In this document: positions 10,900 through 22,454 of the stretch, one piece after another | Numbering within the stretch: position 1 is the first letter of the stretch | Layout of the letters: each line of letters opens with the position of its first letter | Assembly: GCA_003255025.1 (NCBI GenBank) | Contig: QANY01013831.1 | Location: forward strand, 124,001 to 188,000 | Length of the DNA: 64,000 nt | Source of the DNA: Datisca glomerata | Taxonomy: Eukaryota; Streptophyta; Magnoliopsida; Cucurbitales; Datiscaceae | Direction: 5' to 3' | The notes under the pieces: generated by a model | Seen by the model: only the letters and a program-made list of their open reading frames with translations | What the model was told of the DNA's origin: nothing | The model's database searches: none | Position numbers and translations under genes: made by a program

Positions 10900-12292
10900 A
10901 GTGACATTGGCGGCTTTGAGGTATGCCTTAACTTTGTTCCTGAGATGATTTTCATTATTCATGTCATAGATGACATCACGCAAAGTATACCACTCTTTGA
11001 TGGTATGGCCCGCGTATCAGTGAAATAGAAAGAATTTTGAATAGTCAAAACCAGGAGGCCAAGGGATTGGAATCTCTCTAGGCAGAGAAATGGCTTTCCA
11101 GGCCAGAAAGATGGAGAATGGGGTAGGAATGGATAGGGGTAATGAGCTCTATTGGGTCCCCAGGGTCACTTGGGAGCACATTCTTGCTACTGAGGATCAT
11201 AATTGGTCGGAGGTGCAACATTCTTATAAGTGGGTCTTGGCGGAGATTGTGCTGGGTTTTACAGTTTTTGAGTGGGTCGGGGGAGGGCCTCGACCCACTA
11301 GATGGCTTGTTGATTCTGGATGCTCTCTTGTCTTTTTGCATTCTGCTATGCTTGAACCACAATAAATTGATTCGGAGTGATGGTAACCTCTTGAGTTGGC
11401 TGCTGCGTCCTTAGGGTATTCTTCTACTTGCCTTCTCCCCATCAGGACTATTCTTGAGGAAAGTGATAGACCCATCTTTTATACTCCTCTGCATGTGGGC
11501 AGCTCGTTCAAACAGTTGAGGGAATGTTTGGAAATTTCCTAGCACCATTGCTTCCTTGATGGGCCCACGCAGGTTATCGATGACCATTTGTACTGCATCT
11601 TCCTCTTTTATGTTCCATTTTGCTTGAGTTGCTAAATTCCTCCATTGGTTAACAAATGTAATGAAATTAAAAACCGGGCTACATTTTTCATTCACCAGAT
11701 CACAGAGATTGGGGATGTTCCACCTTGTGCAACGACTGGCTGGTGAGTGAATCTGTCAATCAATTCGTCAAAACTATATAAAGCATCGATGGGGAGAGAT
11801 GAGTTCCACTTGAGTGCTTCCCTTTCTAATGACTTCTGATAAAGGTGGATAAATAACCCAGACTGGGATTGAAGGCCTCAGCGATCCCCATAGAAGGACA
11901 ACAAGTGATGATATGGCTCGCCGACTCCATTGTATTTACTAAACTTTGGTATCTTGAACCCTTCCAGCAGAGCTACATCTGGATGTCGGTAAAAATCCTT
12001 GAATCTCATTTTCCTCTCGTATTGGTCTGCTCTACTACAGCTTGTATCATTGCCATAATCTCCATCTTTCAAAGAGGCTTCTCCATGGGGACCACACATC
12101 GATCATAGTATAACTCTTCAATAGGAGATTCATAAGCGAATCGATTCGAGGCCTCTCGGATTTCCCGTTCATGAAATAAGGTGCAGGAGTTCTTCGCATC
12201 CGTAGAGGAGGCTCATCCATGATTGGAAATAAGAATGTGGGTACTTGACTAGATGCCCCTCCATTGATCTTGGCTTGCTTCATTGCATTCAT
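10900..12292 (-). pseudogene. Ty3/gypsy gag-pol remnant
   Basis: Three minus-strand segments, read in order, look like a retrotransposon gag. About 12,099-11,878 has FKIPKFSKYNG, the start of the capsid-like region. About 11,695-11,411 has FVNQWRNLA, DAVQMVIDNLRGP and FERAAHM, the Retrotrans_gag core. About 11,060-10,910 has AGHTIKEWYTLRDVI, resembling the H-x-T-x-x-C-x-x-L linker before the protease in plant gypsy elements. The segments are separated by stops and frameshifts and no LTR was found. Gag would form the virus-like particle; this copy is dead. Confidence 0.7.
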
Positions 12293-13048
12293 TAATTCTT
12301 TCTTTGATTCTTCGGGCTTCTTCCGATCCGCTTGATATCATTTCCCATTACTCCAAGTATTCCAAAGTATGTTCCTCCTTTCATGGTTTTTCAGGTGCGT
12401 TATTAACTAAGCTCGAGGGCAATGCGTCTTTCCTATTGCTTCAGAGATTTTTAGATAATAACCTCTTAGTTTTGAGTAGGGGGGACCCATTCTGAATGGT
12501 TCTTCTTCTTCCACTTTTGCCCTTCTTACTAATCATAATGAAGGGGCAGGAAATCAGTCAAAGGTATCCTCAAGTTGGAATTCCAGAAAACACCAAGAAG
12601 TATCCATTCTTAACATAAACCGTCGGAGTGGGGGATTGTCTTCCTCAGTAACCCAAAAGAATGTGGCTCTGTCGCTAAGCGAGCTAGCAGAATGGACACC
12701 AAATGTATAAACAAGACAAAAACCAACTATATGCTTAACATAAACTTTCTAGTCCTCCCTCTAGCACACGGGGATCGGCCCTACGCATTGGGGATGAAGC
12801 GTAGAGGTCACTTTAGCTTGATGTACCAGAGTGCTTCATCATCAAAAGAAGAAGAATGGGTTGTAGCATTTCCTATTCATTTGTCTAGGGGATGTTAAAG
12901 AGGACTTTCTCATCTAAAGATAGGGGTGAGCTTTCTCACAATACAATGACCACTACGAACGAAGGACCAACAATGATGAAGGAGGAGGAGTAGGAGCAAG
13001 CCTTTTATTGAAGTAGGGGTAGAATCGAAGTGCAAAATTTATGAGTTC
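12293..13048. other. Spacer upstream of rps19
   Basis: No gene recognised. The rpl2 gene that often precedes rps19 is not visible. The stretch holds one copy of a short dispersed repeat (12962-12997) whose partner lies upstream of atp1. Confidence 0.45.
12962..12997 (+). repeat. Short dispersed repeat, copy 1
   Basis: The stretch from AAGGACCAAC to TAGGAGC is nearly the same as 61902-61940, with a few substitutions and a 3-base gap. One copy lies about 50 bases before rps19 and the other about 580 bases before atp1. Such repeats drive recombination in plant mitochondria. Confidence 0.6.
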
Positions 13049-13366
13049 ATGCCACGATGATCTATATGGAAGGGTAGTTTTCTTTGATGCATTCCTGTTG
13101 AGAATGAAGAAGAAGAGAGATCTTCTTTTGAACAAGAAAATTTGGTCACGTAGATCTTCTATTTTGCCAGAATTTGTTGATTGCTCCGTACGAATTTATA
13201 ATGGAAAAACTTATGTTCATTGTAAGATAACTGAAGGAAAGGTTGGTAAAGATTTTTGAGAGTTTGCTTCTACATGAAACGAAGACTTTCGAGAACAAAT
13301 ATTGGACCGGGAAAAAAAGGGGATAAAGTCAAGTCTAAGCACATATGGCACGAAAAGGAAAGATGA
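13049..13366 (+). pseudogene. rps19: rps19 pseudogene (mitochondrial ribosomal protein S19)
   Basis: Starts at ATG 13049 with MPR followed by TGA (13058) where plants have CGA. After SIWKG a one-base insertion shifts the frame. From about 13086 the frame reads DAFLLRMKKKRDLL, KIWSRRSSILPEFVDC, VRIYNGK and KITEGKVG, unmistakable S19. A TGA at 13257 and further indels break the C-terminus; the terminal frame ends at the TGA at 13364-13366. S19 sits in the small-subunit head. The end overlaps the start of rps3, as in the rps19-rps3-rpl16 cluster of plant mitochondria. Confidence 0.92.
13345..13365 (+). pseudogene. rps3: rps3 first codons (truncated)
   Basis: ATGGCACGAAAAGGAAA at 13345, in the overlap with rps19, matches the start of plant mitochondrial rps3 (MARKGN). 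Similarity ends within about 20 bases, so almost all of rps3 has been lost by a rearrangement breakpoint. The position relative to rps19 supports the call. Confidence 0.65.
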
Positions 13367-13771
13367 TTTCACATTTCATATTCACTCTTTTTGATTCTAT
13401 AATCAAGTTTATAGCCAAATAAAATCAGATATCTGATTCTAACTTAATCAGACGAGCCGCCTCTAGCATTTCCATTTTGCGACTCAGATTCAGAGCTCGA
13501 ATATGTACATTCCTAAGAATCAGAAGAGGAGATCTATCACTATCTCGAATTGAGACTCGCCCCCCCTGGGGGATGCTTAGAGGAACCTGTCCCCCGATCT
13601 CTTACGAAAAACAAGACGGCACATCCCGCTCTACCGCTTACCGCTCGAAAGCGCGAGAGCGCTTCTTGCTCTAATTCTCAGGCGGCAGGCACATCTGCAG
13701 TGGTATTACACTAACTACCACTTCTGGTTCTGGGTCCGCAACCAAAAATTATCGCAAACCAGATTTGGCAT
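13367..13771. other. Unassigned stretch before the CACTA element
   Basis: A 65-codon frame at 13477-13674 has no recognisable motif. The stretch flanks the CACTA insertion and was once continuous with 28864 onward. Confidence 0.35.
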
Positions 13772-13774
13772 TAC
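13772..13774. repeat. CACTA target-site duplication, left (TAC)
   Basis: TAC directly precedes the CACTACAAG terminus, and TAC follows the other terminus at 28861-28863. CACTA elements make 3-bp target duplications. Confidence 0.85.
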
Positions 13775-13787
13775 CACTACAAGAAAA
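13775..13787 (+). repeat. CACTA terminal inverted repeat, left
   Basis: CACTACAAGAAAA, a 13-bp perfect inverse of the right end. The transposase cuts at these termini. Confidence 0.95.
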
Positions 13788-14100
13788 AAACTAATATGGC
13801 GACGGTTATACAACGACAGTTTGTTTAACCGTCGTTAATTGTAAAGGAGAAGTAATTGTGACAGTTTTTTGAATCATCAAAAATGTGTGATATATTCTGA
13901 CGGTTTTATGATAAATGAACAAATGAGTATGATATGCTGATGGTTCCTATAAACCGTCGGGATATGGTTGCTTGTTGGGCCTTTTTTTGTGACGGTTTGC
14001 CCAAACCATCACATTTGTATGAGACTCAGCCGTTTTGGCTGACGGTTTAGATGAATCATCGGGATAGGATCTATTGCTATGGTTTTTAAAACTGTAGCAA
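13788..14100 (+). repeat. CACTA left sub-terminal repeats
   Basis: Repeated GACGGTT, AACCGTC and degenerate variants (GATGGTT, GACAGTT) occur in both orientations every 30-60 bases. They match the array at the right end (28552-28847). In En/Spm such motifs bind TNPA and define the transposition complex; that role here is inferred from the family. Confidence 0.85.
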
Positions 14101-15545
14101 TAGAAAAACTCTAAAGAATTTTAACAACCCGCATTTTAACATTTCCCTTCCTTCTTCTTCCCCATTTTCCCCTACGATAGGCTCGTGCTCCTCGTGCCTT
14201 CCACTTCTTCCCACAGTAGCAAACCAGCGTGCGTCTTCACACTCATGATAGTTGTCTTCATGATACTACCCTATTCTAGTCTAGTTTTTCAATTTGTTGT
14301 CGAAGGCTGGGGAATTTCTTTTTGCTAAAAAATGAAGGGCAACGTAGGCGGTTGGTCCTTCTTCAATCTGCTCCATTTTTTCTTTTAGATCTGTAGAGCA
14401 GGTACGTGCCGCCTCGGGGGTCATTTGTAAGCTTCTCTCTCATTCTTGAGCTAATCATGTAATTTGTAAGCTTCTCTCTCATTTTTGGTTTCAGATAAGA
14501 ACCTGTGGTTCTCGGTTAGTGAATTTTGCACATCTGGTTCTCGGTTTCAGCCGTCTTCAGCACCACTCTTCGTGGAGCTTGTACATGACCCAGGTAAGTA
14601 AATTTCAGTTTCTATTTTTGTTTGATTGAGGATTGTCTCTGTCTGTCGAGTGTCTATTTTCATTTTGGCTACGAAAGAGACTTAATGTTTTTTTGGAATT
14701 CATTCTTCCTTTTTACTGGGCATTACAATGTTGAACATTTATACTATCTAACGGTATATTATTTTTGTAGGGGGTTTTAACATTAGATTTATTACCTAGT
14801 CAGATTCTTCTTAATTTGGCTTTTGTAGATGAAAAGCAGTAGTTATTACTCTTAATCCTAAAGCTATGAAATGCAACATTATCTGCTATTAATATACTAG
14901 TGAGCTACAAATGAATTACTTGTCTGAGATTTATATGAATCTGGGAATTACTTACTGGTAGTTTGGCAACATAAGTGAACTAGAATTCTAGAAATGAAGA
15001 AACTGGGTAAATGAATCTTGAGTGTCATATTTTTAGCAACATTCAAATGTAATTTCGACAACTGTGATGGATTTTTGATCAATTTTTACATTTTGAATTT
15101 ATTTATTAAATTCTTTTTTTGACTAATGTGATGGATTTTGATGGTCAGTGATAGTTTTCTTTCTAAGTTTTTCTTAGTTGAATGAGGTTAATGCTTAGAT
15201 TCAGGGTTCTTGTTTTGTCATAAGTTTTCAGTGTTCTTTCATTTCTGTTCATCCCCTCACCAAATTTCTTGGCTAGAACTTCTTTGACCTCAATTTGTGT
15301 CATATGCCCTTTGAGAATGTCATGCCTTGGATATTACTTACTTCCATTTGTGTCATGTTCAATTTGTGTCATGTGACCTTTTCATCAATTTGTGCTGGGT
15401 AATTATTTCCCACTTTCTTGAAGACTTACATTACATAATTATAACATGATTTGGACAGTTGAAGAATCATTTATAAAATATTTTGTAAGATTATTAGGCT
15501 GAGGAGAAAAGGTGTAGCATTAGTTTGGTTATTCTACTTTAAGAT
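14101..15545. other. CACTA 5' non-coding region
   Basis: AT-rich leader between the sub-terminal repeats and the TNP2 gene, without a long frame. A stretch around GTAAGCTTCTCTCTCATT occurs twice (about 14427 and 14467). It probably held the promoter and untranslated exons of the element. Confidence 0.5.
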
Positions 15546-15560
15546 TTGATCAGAGCTGCA

Positions 15561-18500
15561 ATGGATAAGAGTTGGATAACAAAACCAAGATTTAGTAAGG
15601 CATATGAAGATGGAGTAGATCAGTTTCTGAACTTTTCCTTTGAGAGAGGATCGAGTGATGGATATATATTGTGTCCTTATTACCGGTGTGTTCATTATTA
15701 TCATAAGACTAGAGACGTCATCCGTGAACACCTGATATGTAATGTGATTATAAGTGGTTATACATTTTGGTATTTTCACGGGAAGTTAGCGGTGACTACT
15801 TCATCCGAAATTGTTACGTCATCTGAAGTCATTGTTAATAATATGGCACATGTAGAAACACCATTATCATGTCAATAGGATGATAATGATATGCATGATT
15901 TGTTGCATGATGCATTTGGTAATTTATTGAACAATGAACATGGTTCAGACTCTATTCCATCACAATAACTAGTCGCTGATGTAGATGAAAGAATGAGGGA
16001 ATTTAGGGATGATTATGATGTTAAGAATTTTTACGATTTGGTTAAAGATAGTAATCAACCACTATATCCTGGATGTGTAGAATTCTCAAAATTGTCATTT
16101 ATTGCGAACCTATATCACATTAAATCTTGATGGATTGAGTGACAAATCATTTTCTTCCCTTCTTGAATTGTTGAATAGAGCATTTCCTAAGGGTGTTCAA
16201 CTTCCAAATACATTTTATGAAGCAAAGGAACTGATTCGGAAGTTAGGACTTGGGTATGACAAAATAGATGTGTGCCCCAATGATTGTATGTTGTATTGGA
16301 AAGAAAAAGAGAAAGACCAAGTATGTGATCGTTATGATATTTCAAGATGCGTAACCAATGAAACAAATTGTATGTCTTCAAGAAAGATGAAAGTGAAGAA
16401 AATACCTGCCAAAGTATTGCGTTACTTTCCTCTAAAATACAGATTGCAAAGATTATACATGTCCTCTAAAACTGTTGAAAATATGAGATGGCACCATGAG
16501 GGACGCACTAAGGATGATGTTTTGAGACATCCTGCTGACTCAAAGGCTTGGAAGGTTTTTTGATGATAACTTCAAGGAATTTTCTTCGGAACCACGTAAT
16601 GTTAGAGGAAAGTAACGCATTTTTTGATGATTACTTTCCTCTAAAATACATTTTTTGAACTTCCTTATTAGGAGTTTAATCTTATACGTCATAATCTTGA
16701 TGTGATGCATGTAGAAAAAAATGTATGTGATAAAATTATTGGAACACTACTAAATGACCAATGGAAGTCGAAAGATAATTTAAATGCACGTCAAGATCTT
16801 TGCGTCTTGAATGTGAAACATCGTCTTCATCTGAAGGTCGATAAAACAAAAAAGAAGTCTACATTACTGCCTACTTCCTTTACAATGTCAGTCGATGAGA
16901 AGATATGTTTTGCCAGGTATTAAAAAGCATCAGAGTTCCTGACAGATATGCCTCAAATATGTCTCATTGTATTGATACAAAGAATCGTAAAACTCAAGGT
17001 CTAAAAAGTCATGATTCTCACATCATCATAGAGCATTTTTTACCGATCGAGCTAAGAGGGTCACTAACACCGAATGTGAACTCGATGTTATTTGAATTGA
17101 GTTGGTTCTTTAAAGAATTGTGCTTGACAAATCTTCATAGGGACATGATTGATAAACTTCAGGATCATATTATTGTCATACTTTGTCAAATGGAAATGAT
17201 ATTTCCGCTAGCATTCTTCACCATCATGGTTCATTTGGTAGTTCATTTGGCTTCTAAAGCGAAAATTGCAGGACCTGTCCATTATAGATGGATGTACCTA
17301 ATTCAAAGGTAAGATTGACATAGTATATATTTACCATTCAATTATGATTCCATTTAATGAATGATTTGCTCAGTATGGGTTGTTTGTACTTGTGTTAGGT
17401 ATTTGGGTAAACTAAAATCTATGTGCACAATAAAGCTCGTCTCGAAGGTTCAACTGTCGAGGCTTACATTATGGATGCGTGTACAACATTTCGTTTAAGG
17501 TATTTAGATGGAGTGGAAACAAAATATAATTGGCCTTCCAGGAATAATGATTTTATAGATGAGCAACAACACAAAATGTTTCTCTCTTTCCTATTTTAGG
17601 CTGACCAACAAAGAATGCAATAACTGGTGTGCTTGATAGCATCACATTTGCACAAGCACATCAATTTGTGTTGTTTAATTGTGAGTTGGTCGATCCATTT
17701 CGTAAGTAAGTCTCAAATATATAGATTGGATAATAAACTTACATCGCTTTTCCGGGCTGTTACTTTAGTGTGTTGCTTTATCTAAAATAATTGCAGAGAA
17801 TTTGCAGATATAAAAAATAACACCGTAGTCGTCGACCTTCTCATAATGAAGTCGAACACGTACTTCATGATAAATTTCTTGATTGGTTTACATCTAAAGT
17901 AAGTTCAATAGAGGTATTTGAATTATTTAATTATATGTGGTTCAATAGATGTTGAATACTTTTTTTATGAATAGATAACCAAAATGGAAAATAATGCGTC
18001 AGAAGAGTTGAGATGATTAGCTCATGGTCCAAATATTGTGGTGAAGAAGTATGATGGATACAATGTTAATGGATTTATTTTTCGTACAAAGGAAAGTGAT
18101 AGCCTTCGTAAGTCTAAAAATAGTAGAGTCATGGTAACATCAAAGATAACAAGTTATGCAAATATAGGAGATAGAGAGATGACTTATTATGGAATTCTTA
18201 AAGATATCATTGAGATGGATTATTATGAGAGATTCAAACTGATTTTATTCAAATGTGATTAGATTGACCGATATGGGTTTAAACTTGTTAATTTTTCATG
18301 TTTGACCCATACTAGAGAGCATTTGAAGCACGAGCCATTTATATTTACATCACAAGCACGTTTAGTATATTATGTTGATGATCTAAAGTATAAAGACTGG
18401 CATGTAGTTGTCCATACAAAGCCTAGAGATTTGTATGACATGGGATTACTAGAGCTGGAAAGTGACACCGGAATCCATCATAACGACAAAGTTGTCAACG

Positions 18501-18610
18501 GACAAAGTCTAGAAGAAGTGAACTTAGTTCGAGTCGCTGTTGATGGCTTGACTTTTGAAGACATGGCATATGATTATAACAGTGATCATGATAACAACTT
18601 TTTTGAATGA
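15561..18610 (+). pseudogene. TNP2-type CACTA transposase gene, core deleted
   Basis: Domains run in the usual order. About 15561-15790 is a Transpos_assoc-like region (MDKSWITKPRF, CPYYRCVHYYHK). About 16070-16560 is the TNP2 N-part (FYEAKELIRKLGLGY, VCPNDCMLYWK, LRHPADSKAWK). About 16690-17480 is the DUF4218-like part (MHVEKNVCDKIIGTLL, GPVHYRWMY). About 18040-18580 is the DUF4216-like C-terminus (YYGILKDIIEMDYYERF, LVYYVDDLKYKDWHVVV). Introns separate parts, for example near 17310-17400 and 17880-18000. Stops such as TAG 15876-15878 and TAA near 15967 break it. The catalytic centre normally between AWK and the LDVMHVEKN motif, with the DGFNPF segment, is missing and replaced by a short fold-back at about 16561-16680, so no active transposase can be made. 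Confidence 0.88.
16602..16644. repeat. Fold-back at the TNP2 internal deletion
   Basis: TTAGAGGAAAGTAA (16602-16615) is a perfect inverse of TTACTTTCCTCTAA (16631-16644). The second arm extends to a 20-base exact direct repeat, 16631-16650, of coding sequence at 16422-16441. This marks the junction where the transposase core was lost. Confidence 0.85.
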
Positions 18611-19086
18611 TGTGATTGAATGTTCCATAAACAGGTATCTTTTTATATTTTCTTAGTTATAAGATATTTTCTAAGTTAGATATAGTCATAATGATTAACA
18701 TGTGCAGGATTACACCATGGCCTCATCGAGACATCAATAATCACATTCAGATACTCGATTGGATATTGACTCTCCTACTTAATCTGGAGGATCAAATACA
18801 CATTATGATATGAACATGAAAACAGAAGGTTTGTTCTCTCTTATTCAAGTTAATTGAGATAATAAAATAGGATTTCATTTAATTATCATAATGTTATTCA
18901 ATATTTTGTTAAATAGAACCACCTAAGCGGCGTTGACATCTATATGGGCCAGATCAAGCGAGGATAGAATACCTGTGGCTTTCAATGCCCAAGGTCAGGT
19001 CATCGGTTAATAAAGGAAAGTTTGCAAATTTTTGTGGTACCGTTGCTAGACGACATAATATTTTGCCCATACAATATGATTGTAGG

Positions 19087-19222
19087 CATGTGTCGCGGTA
19101 TCATAAAGATAAAATGTGGAAAATAGTGAAGGTATGGTTGCTTGTATGTTCATATACATACATCCACATATATATACATGTGTCACAGTATCATAAAGAT
19201 AAAGCGTGGAAAATAGTGAAGG
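19087..19222 (+). repeat. 46-bp duplication at the left virus junction
   Basis: 19087-19132 (end of a CACTA exon plus the GG at the donor) recurs as 19177-19222 with four substitutions, 90 bases downstream and directly against the virus. The spacer contains short TA-type repeats. It looks like filler DNA copied from the neighbouring exon during repair at integration, or an older tandem duplication at which the virus joined. Confidence 0.75.
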
Positions 19223-19267
19223 AATTCACATTAGCGAAAATCAGATTCCTTATGGTGTTTATGAATC
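19221..19267 (+). repeat. Viral terminal redundancy, left copy
   Basis: A 47-base segment matching 27131-27177 at 44 positions. It lies within the polyprotein between the movement protein and coat regions. Confidence 0.9.
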
Positions 19268-20390
19268 CACCATAAACAGAAGGCCAATGAGCCCAACCGC
19301 TAGTGACATGCAATTCAACATTTAGATGGATTTTACACCCAATAGCTTGTTAAGACAAAGTCTTCACTAGGATTTTATGCAACCAAAATATAAGGATTTC
19401 AGAGATGGGTATTTCGCTAACCATAATCCTCAACAACTCTTCGATCTTAAGAACCTGTACTACTTCCAATTAGAAAAGGATCAATGCCTTCAGTCTTTCC
19501 CTAAATGGTATTACCAGCTCACTCAAAGAGTCAAAATTAAAGATGACCAACAGTTACAAGTTCTGACCAATATACAGAAAACGTGGATAACTACAACTGG
19601 TAGAACCTACCATTCTATTCATCCACCACCTTTATCCTTAGAGCTTGCTCCAAGACAAGGTAACCAAAAACCATTGGTCATTAACCCCTATACTGAGGTT
19701 CCAGATAAGACCGACCATCAGGATATTATTAAGGTAAAAGATATTCTACCCTTAACCAAACAGAACAATTACACCAACCTCTTCCTTCAAACTGTAGGAA
19801 CACAGTTAACTAGGATTGAGGAACATGTTTCTCAAATCCAGGAGATCCAATCTAAAACTCTTCTACCAGAAAAACCCAAATTCACGATTGAACCAATAAC
19901 GCTTAAACCTCCTTTAGATGTTCAGAATTTTAAATTAAAATCTAGTAAGAAGGAAGATGATTTTATGGAAACCATAATGGATAAGATCAAGAATCTGAAG
20001 ATCTCTACACCTGATAAGACCTCCACACCTGAATCATCGTCATGACAGTTGAATATGATGAATCAGGATGAACCACCTAATGCTGAAGAACCTGAAGAGT
20101 ATTCCCTCTCTCAAATCTTAGATATTCAAAAGAATTTTGATGATTCCATCAATAAAATCTCTTCTAGCTATTCAAAAAGGCATACTACCCGTATGACTTT
20201 AACTGGACCAAGTAGGTATTATTATCCTAGACCTACTCCCCAAGATATTTTATATGAAGAAGACTTTCTTCATTCTCAGAAATCTTACCATGGCAAAACC
20301 ATCTATGAATGGAACATAGATGGCAAAACAGAATATCAGGTCTTCGAGACCATTCATCAAATGATCATGTACTCTTCTGTGAGAAAATAG
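19268..20390 (+). pseudogene. Viral polyprotein, N-terminal part of the coat region
   Basis: The first part continues the frame that leaves the right end of the insert, with in-frame stops around 19325 and 19374. A 222-codon open frame (19377-20045) and a 113-codon frame (20049-20390) follow. The first contains LTQRVKI, QKTWITTTGRTYH and a C-terminal stretch that may form a coiled coil (TRIEEHVSQIQEIQ). The second ends near YEWNIDGKTEYQVFETIHQM. This lies between movement protein and capsid as in single-polyprotein caulimovirids. Exact function of the linker is unknown. Confidence 0.65.
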
Positions 20391-21974
20391 AATGAGAATA
20401 CGGATCACCAGATCTGCAGATTCCGGGTCAATGGTTTCACAGGAACGCTGAAAGGCTGGTAAGACAATTGTCTCACTGAAAGTCAACGCCAAGAAATCTT
20501 AAACTCTTTCAAAATAAATATTGACCCAATTACTGGTACTCATACCAGAACTGAAGATGCCTGTTATACCCTGGCCCAATCCATCATTCACCATTTCCTT
20601 GGCCCAAGAATTGTCAATACTGATAGACACAGAGAACTTCTCCAAAACCTGAGATGCCCTTCTCTGACTCACTTCAGATGGTATAAGGACGTCTTTCTTA
20701 TGAAATTCATGCAGAGAAGTGATGCAAACAATGAACATTGAAAGGTAAAGTTCATTGATGGCCTCCCAAGTCTTTTTACTGAACGAGTAAGAAGAAAACT
20801 CCGTGATAAGCACGATCAAATGGACATTCCTTATGATCAATATACTTATGGACATCTCATTGCCCTAGTAATAGAAGAAGGACTAGGATTATGCAACGAT
20901 ATGAAACTACAACATATGATGAAGAGTCAGAATCTTGACAACAGAAAAGAATTAGGTGAATTTTGTGATCAATTTGCCTATGATACAAAAATCCATTATC
21001 CAACCACTTCTTCATCATCCAAACCTCCTAGAATTTCCTCAAAGCATTCTGGACCGCATAAGAAATACTTTTCGAAAAGGAAATTCAGACATAAAGAATC
21101 CAAATCTAGATCTCAACCACACCAGAAATCTCATAACAGCAAAGTTAAAGCCATTTGTTATAAGTGTGGCTTAACGGGGCATTTTGCCAACAAATGCCGA
21201 TCTAAATTCAAAAGGAAACTTCATGAGTTAGCTCTCGATGAAGAAACACAACAAAATATTCTGAACTGCCTGTCTGACGACAGTTCTACTACCAATTCAG
21301 ATGATGACGTTGCATATATTTCTGCATCTGAATCTGATTCTTCTGCCACATCTGAACAACCTGATCAACCTTGCTGCAGCTCTAAAAACTACAATACCAT
21401 AACGGAAACCAATTATTGGAAGGTAATAGTTGAAATGAATGGTTTAGATCTGAAAGGACCGGGTCTAAATGTATTAACCGACACTCAACAATCTCTTCTT
21501 GCCACAACTGATCAAATTACTGATCCAGAAATGAAACTCAAGTTTTTAGAAACTTGCTACAAGGAATATTCCACTCCTGAGATCAAACCTGTAGAAAATT
21601 ACAGTATGAAAGAATTATTAAACCGTATTCAACAGGATTTTATACCTCATAAACTCGTAACTATTTCTGATCTGAAAATAGAAATTAATATTATTAAATC
21701 TGATATCCAACAGTTAAAGACTACACATCAAATCCTTTCTCAAGAGTTGAATATCTTCAAACAGTCTACAACCAAAGGGAAAGCCCATGTAGTCTTCCCA
21801 GACCTGCCTTCACCAGATCAGCCAGATCAAAGTCAAGGTCGACCTTTGACTTCACCAGATCAGCCATCTCCTAGTCAAAGTCAAAGTCAGACTTTGACCT
21901 CCCCAGATCAGCCTTGTCAGATCTCACCAGATCAGACAAAGGAAAATAAGCCGTACCTATTCCTTCTAAACTAA
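20391..21974 (+). pseudogene. Viral coat protein region with zinc knuckle
   Basis: 20391-20820 is frameshifted but retains capsid-type pieces, including LKGW followed by a stop near 20461 and YTLAQSIIHHFLGP. The open frame 20820-21974 carries a basic stretch and a CCHC knuckle (CYKCGLTGHFANKC) at 21156-21197, which in caulimovirids binds packaged nucleic acid. A long acidic and serine-rich tail and a P-S-D-Q-rich repeat (SPDQPSPSQ-like, about 21800-21940) follow. The stop at 21972-21974 separates it from the protease in this copy. Confidence 0.78.
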
Positions 21975-22026
21975 GTCACCTTCCAGAAATGGTATACAAA
22001 GATTACCTTAGTCATCAAGCTTGATT

Positions 22027-22454
22027 TTCTCATTACTGACGCCATTGTCTTAGTAGATAGTGGTGCAGATATGAACTGTATTCATGAAGGATTAATCCCT
22101 TTAAAATATTTTCATACAACCACTCAATCTGTCACAAGCGCCAGTGGGAATTCAATGAGAATCCAATACAAAATAACAGAAGCACTTATCTGCAAACAGG
22201 GAGTTTGCATACCTACTTCATTTGTGCTTATTAAGAATATGACACAAAGTATTATCTTAGGAAATCCTTTTCTCAATTCAATTATGCCTATTACCAGAAT
22301 TGATACCTCTGGTATCCATACAGTTGTTGATACTGTTGACATTACTTTTGAATTTATTACCAAACCGTATACTAAGGAAGTTGATATCATTAGACATCTG
22401 ATTGATAATAAGACAAACCAGATTAATTTATTACAAAAGAAATACACTTTTTGA
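22027..22454 (+). pseudogene. Viral aspartic protease region
   Basis: A VDSGADMNCI motif has the catalytic D-S-G at 22056-22064, and SIILGNPFL follows as the second conserved block (I-L-G). This is the retropepsin-like protease that processes the caulimovirid polyprotein. A stop at 22452-22454 ends the frame before the reverse transcriptase. Confidence 0.82.

Noticed and set aside
13788..14100. CRISPR-like array
   Set aside because: The repeats are short, in both orientations and irregularly spaced; they are CACTA sub-terminal motifs.
20499..20855. Minus-strand ORF of 118 codons within the virus
   Set aside because: It is the shadow of the frameshifted coat region; the plus strand carries the recognisable capsid pieces.
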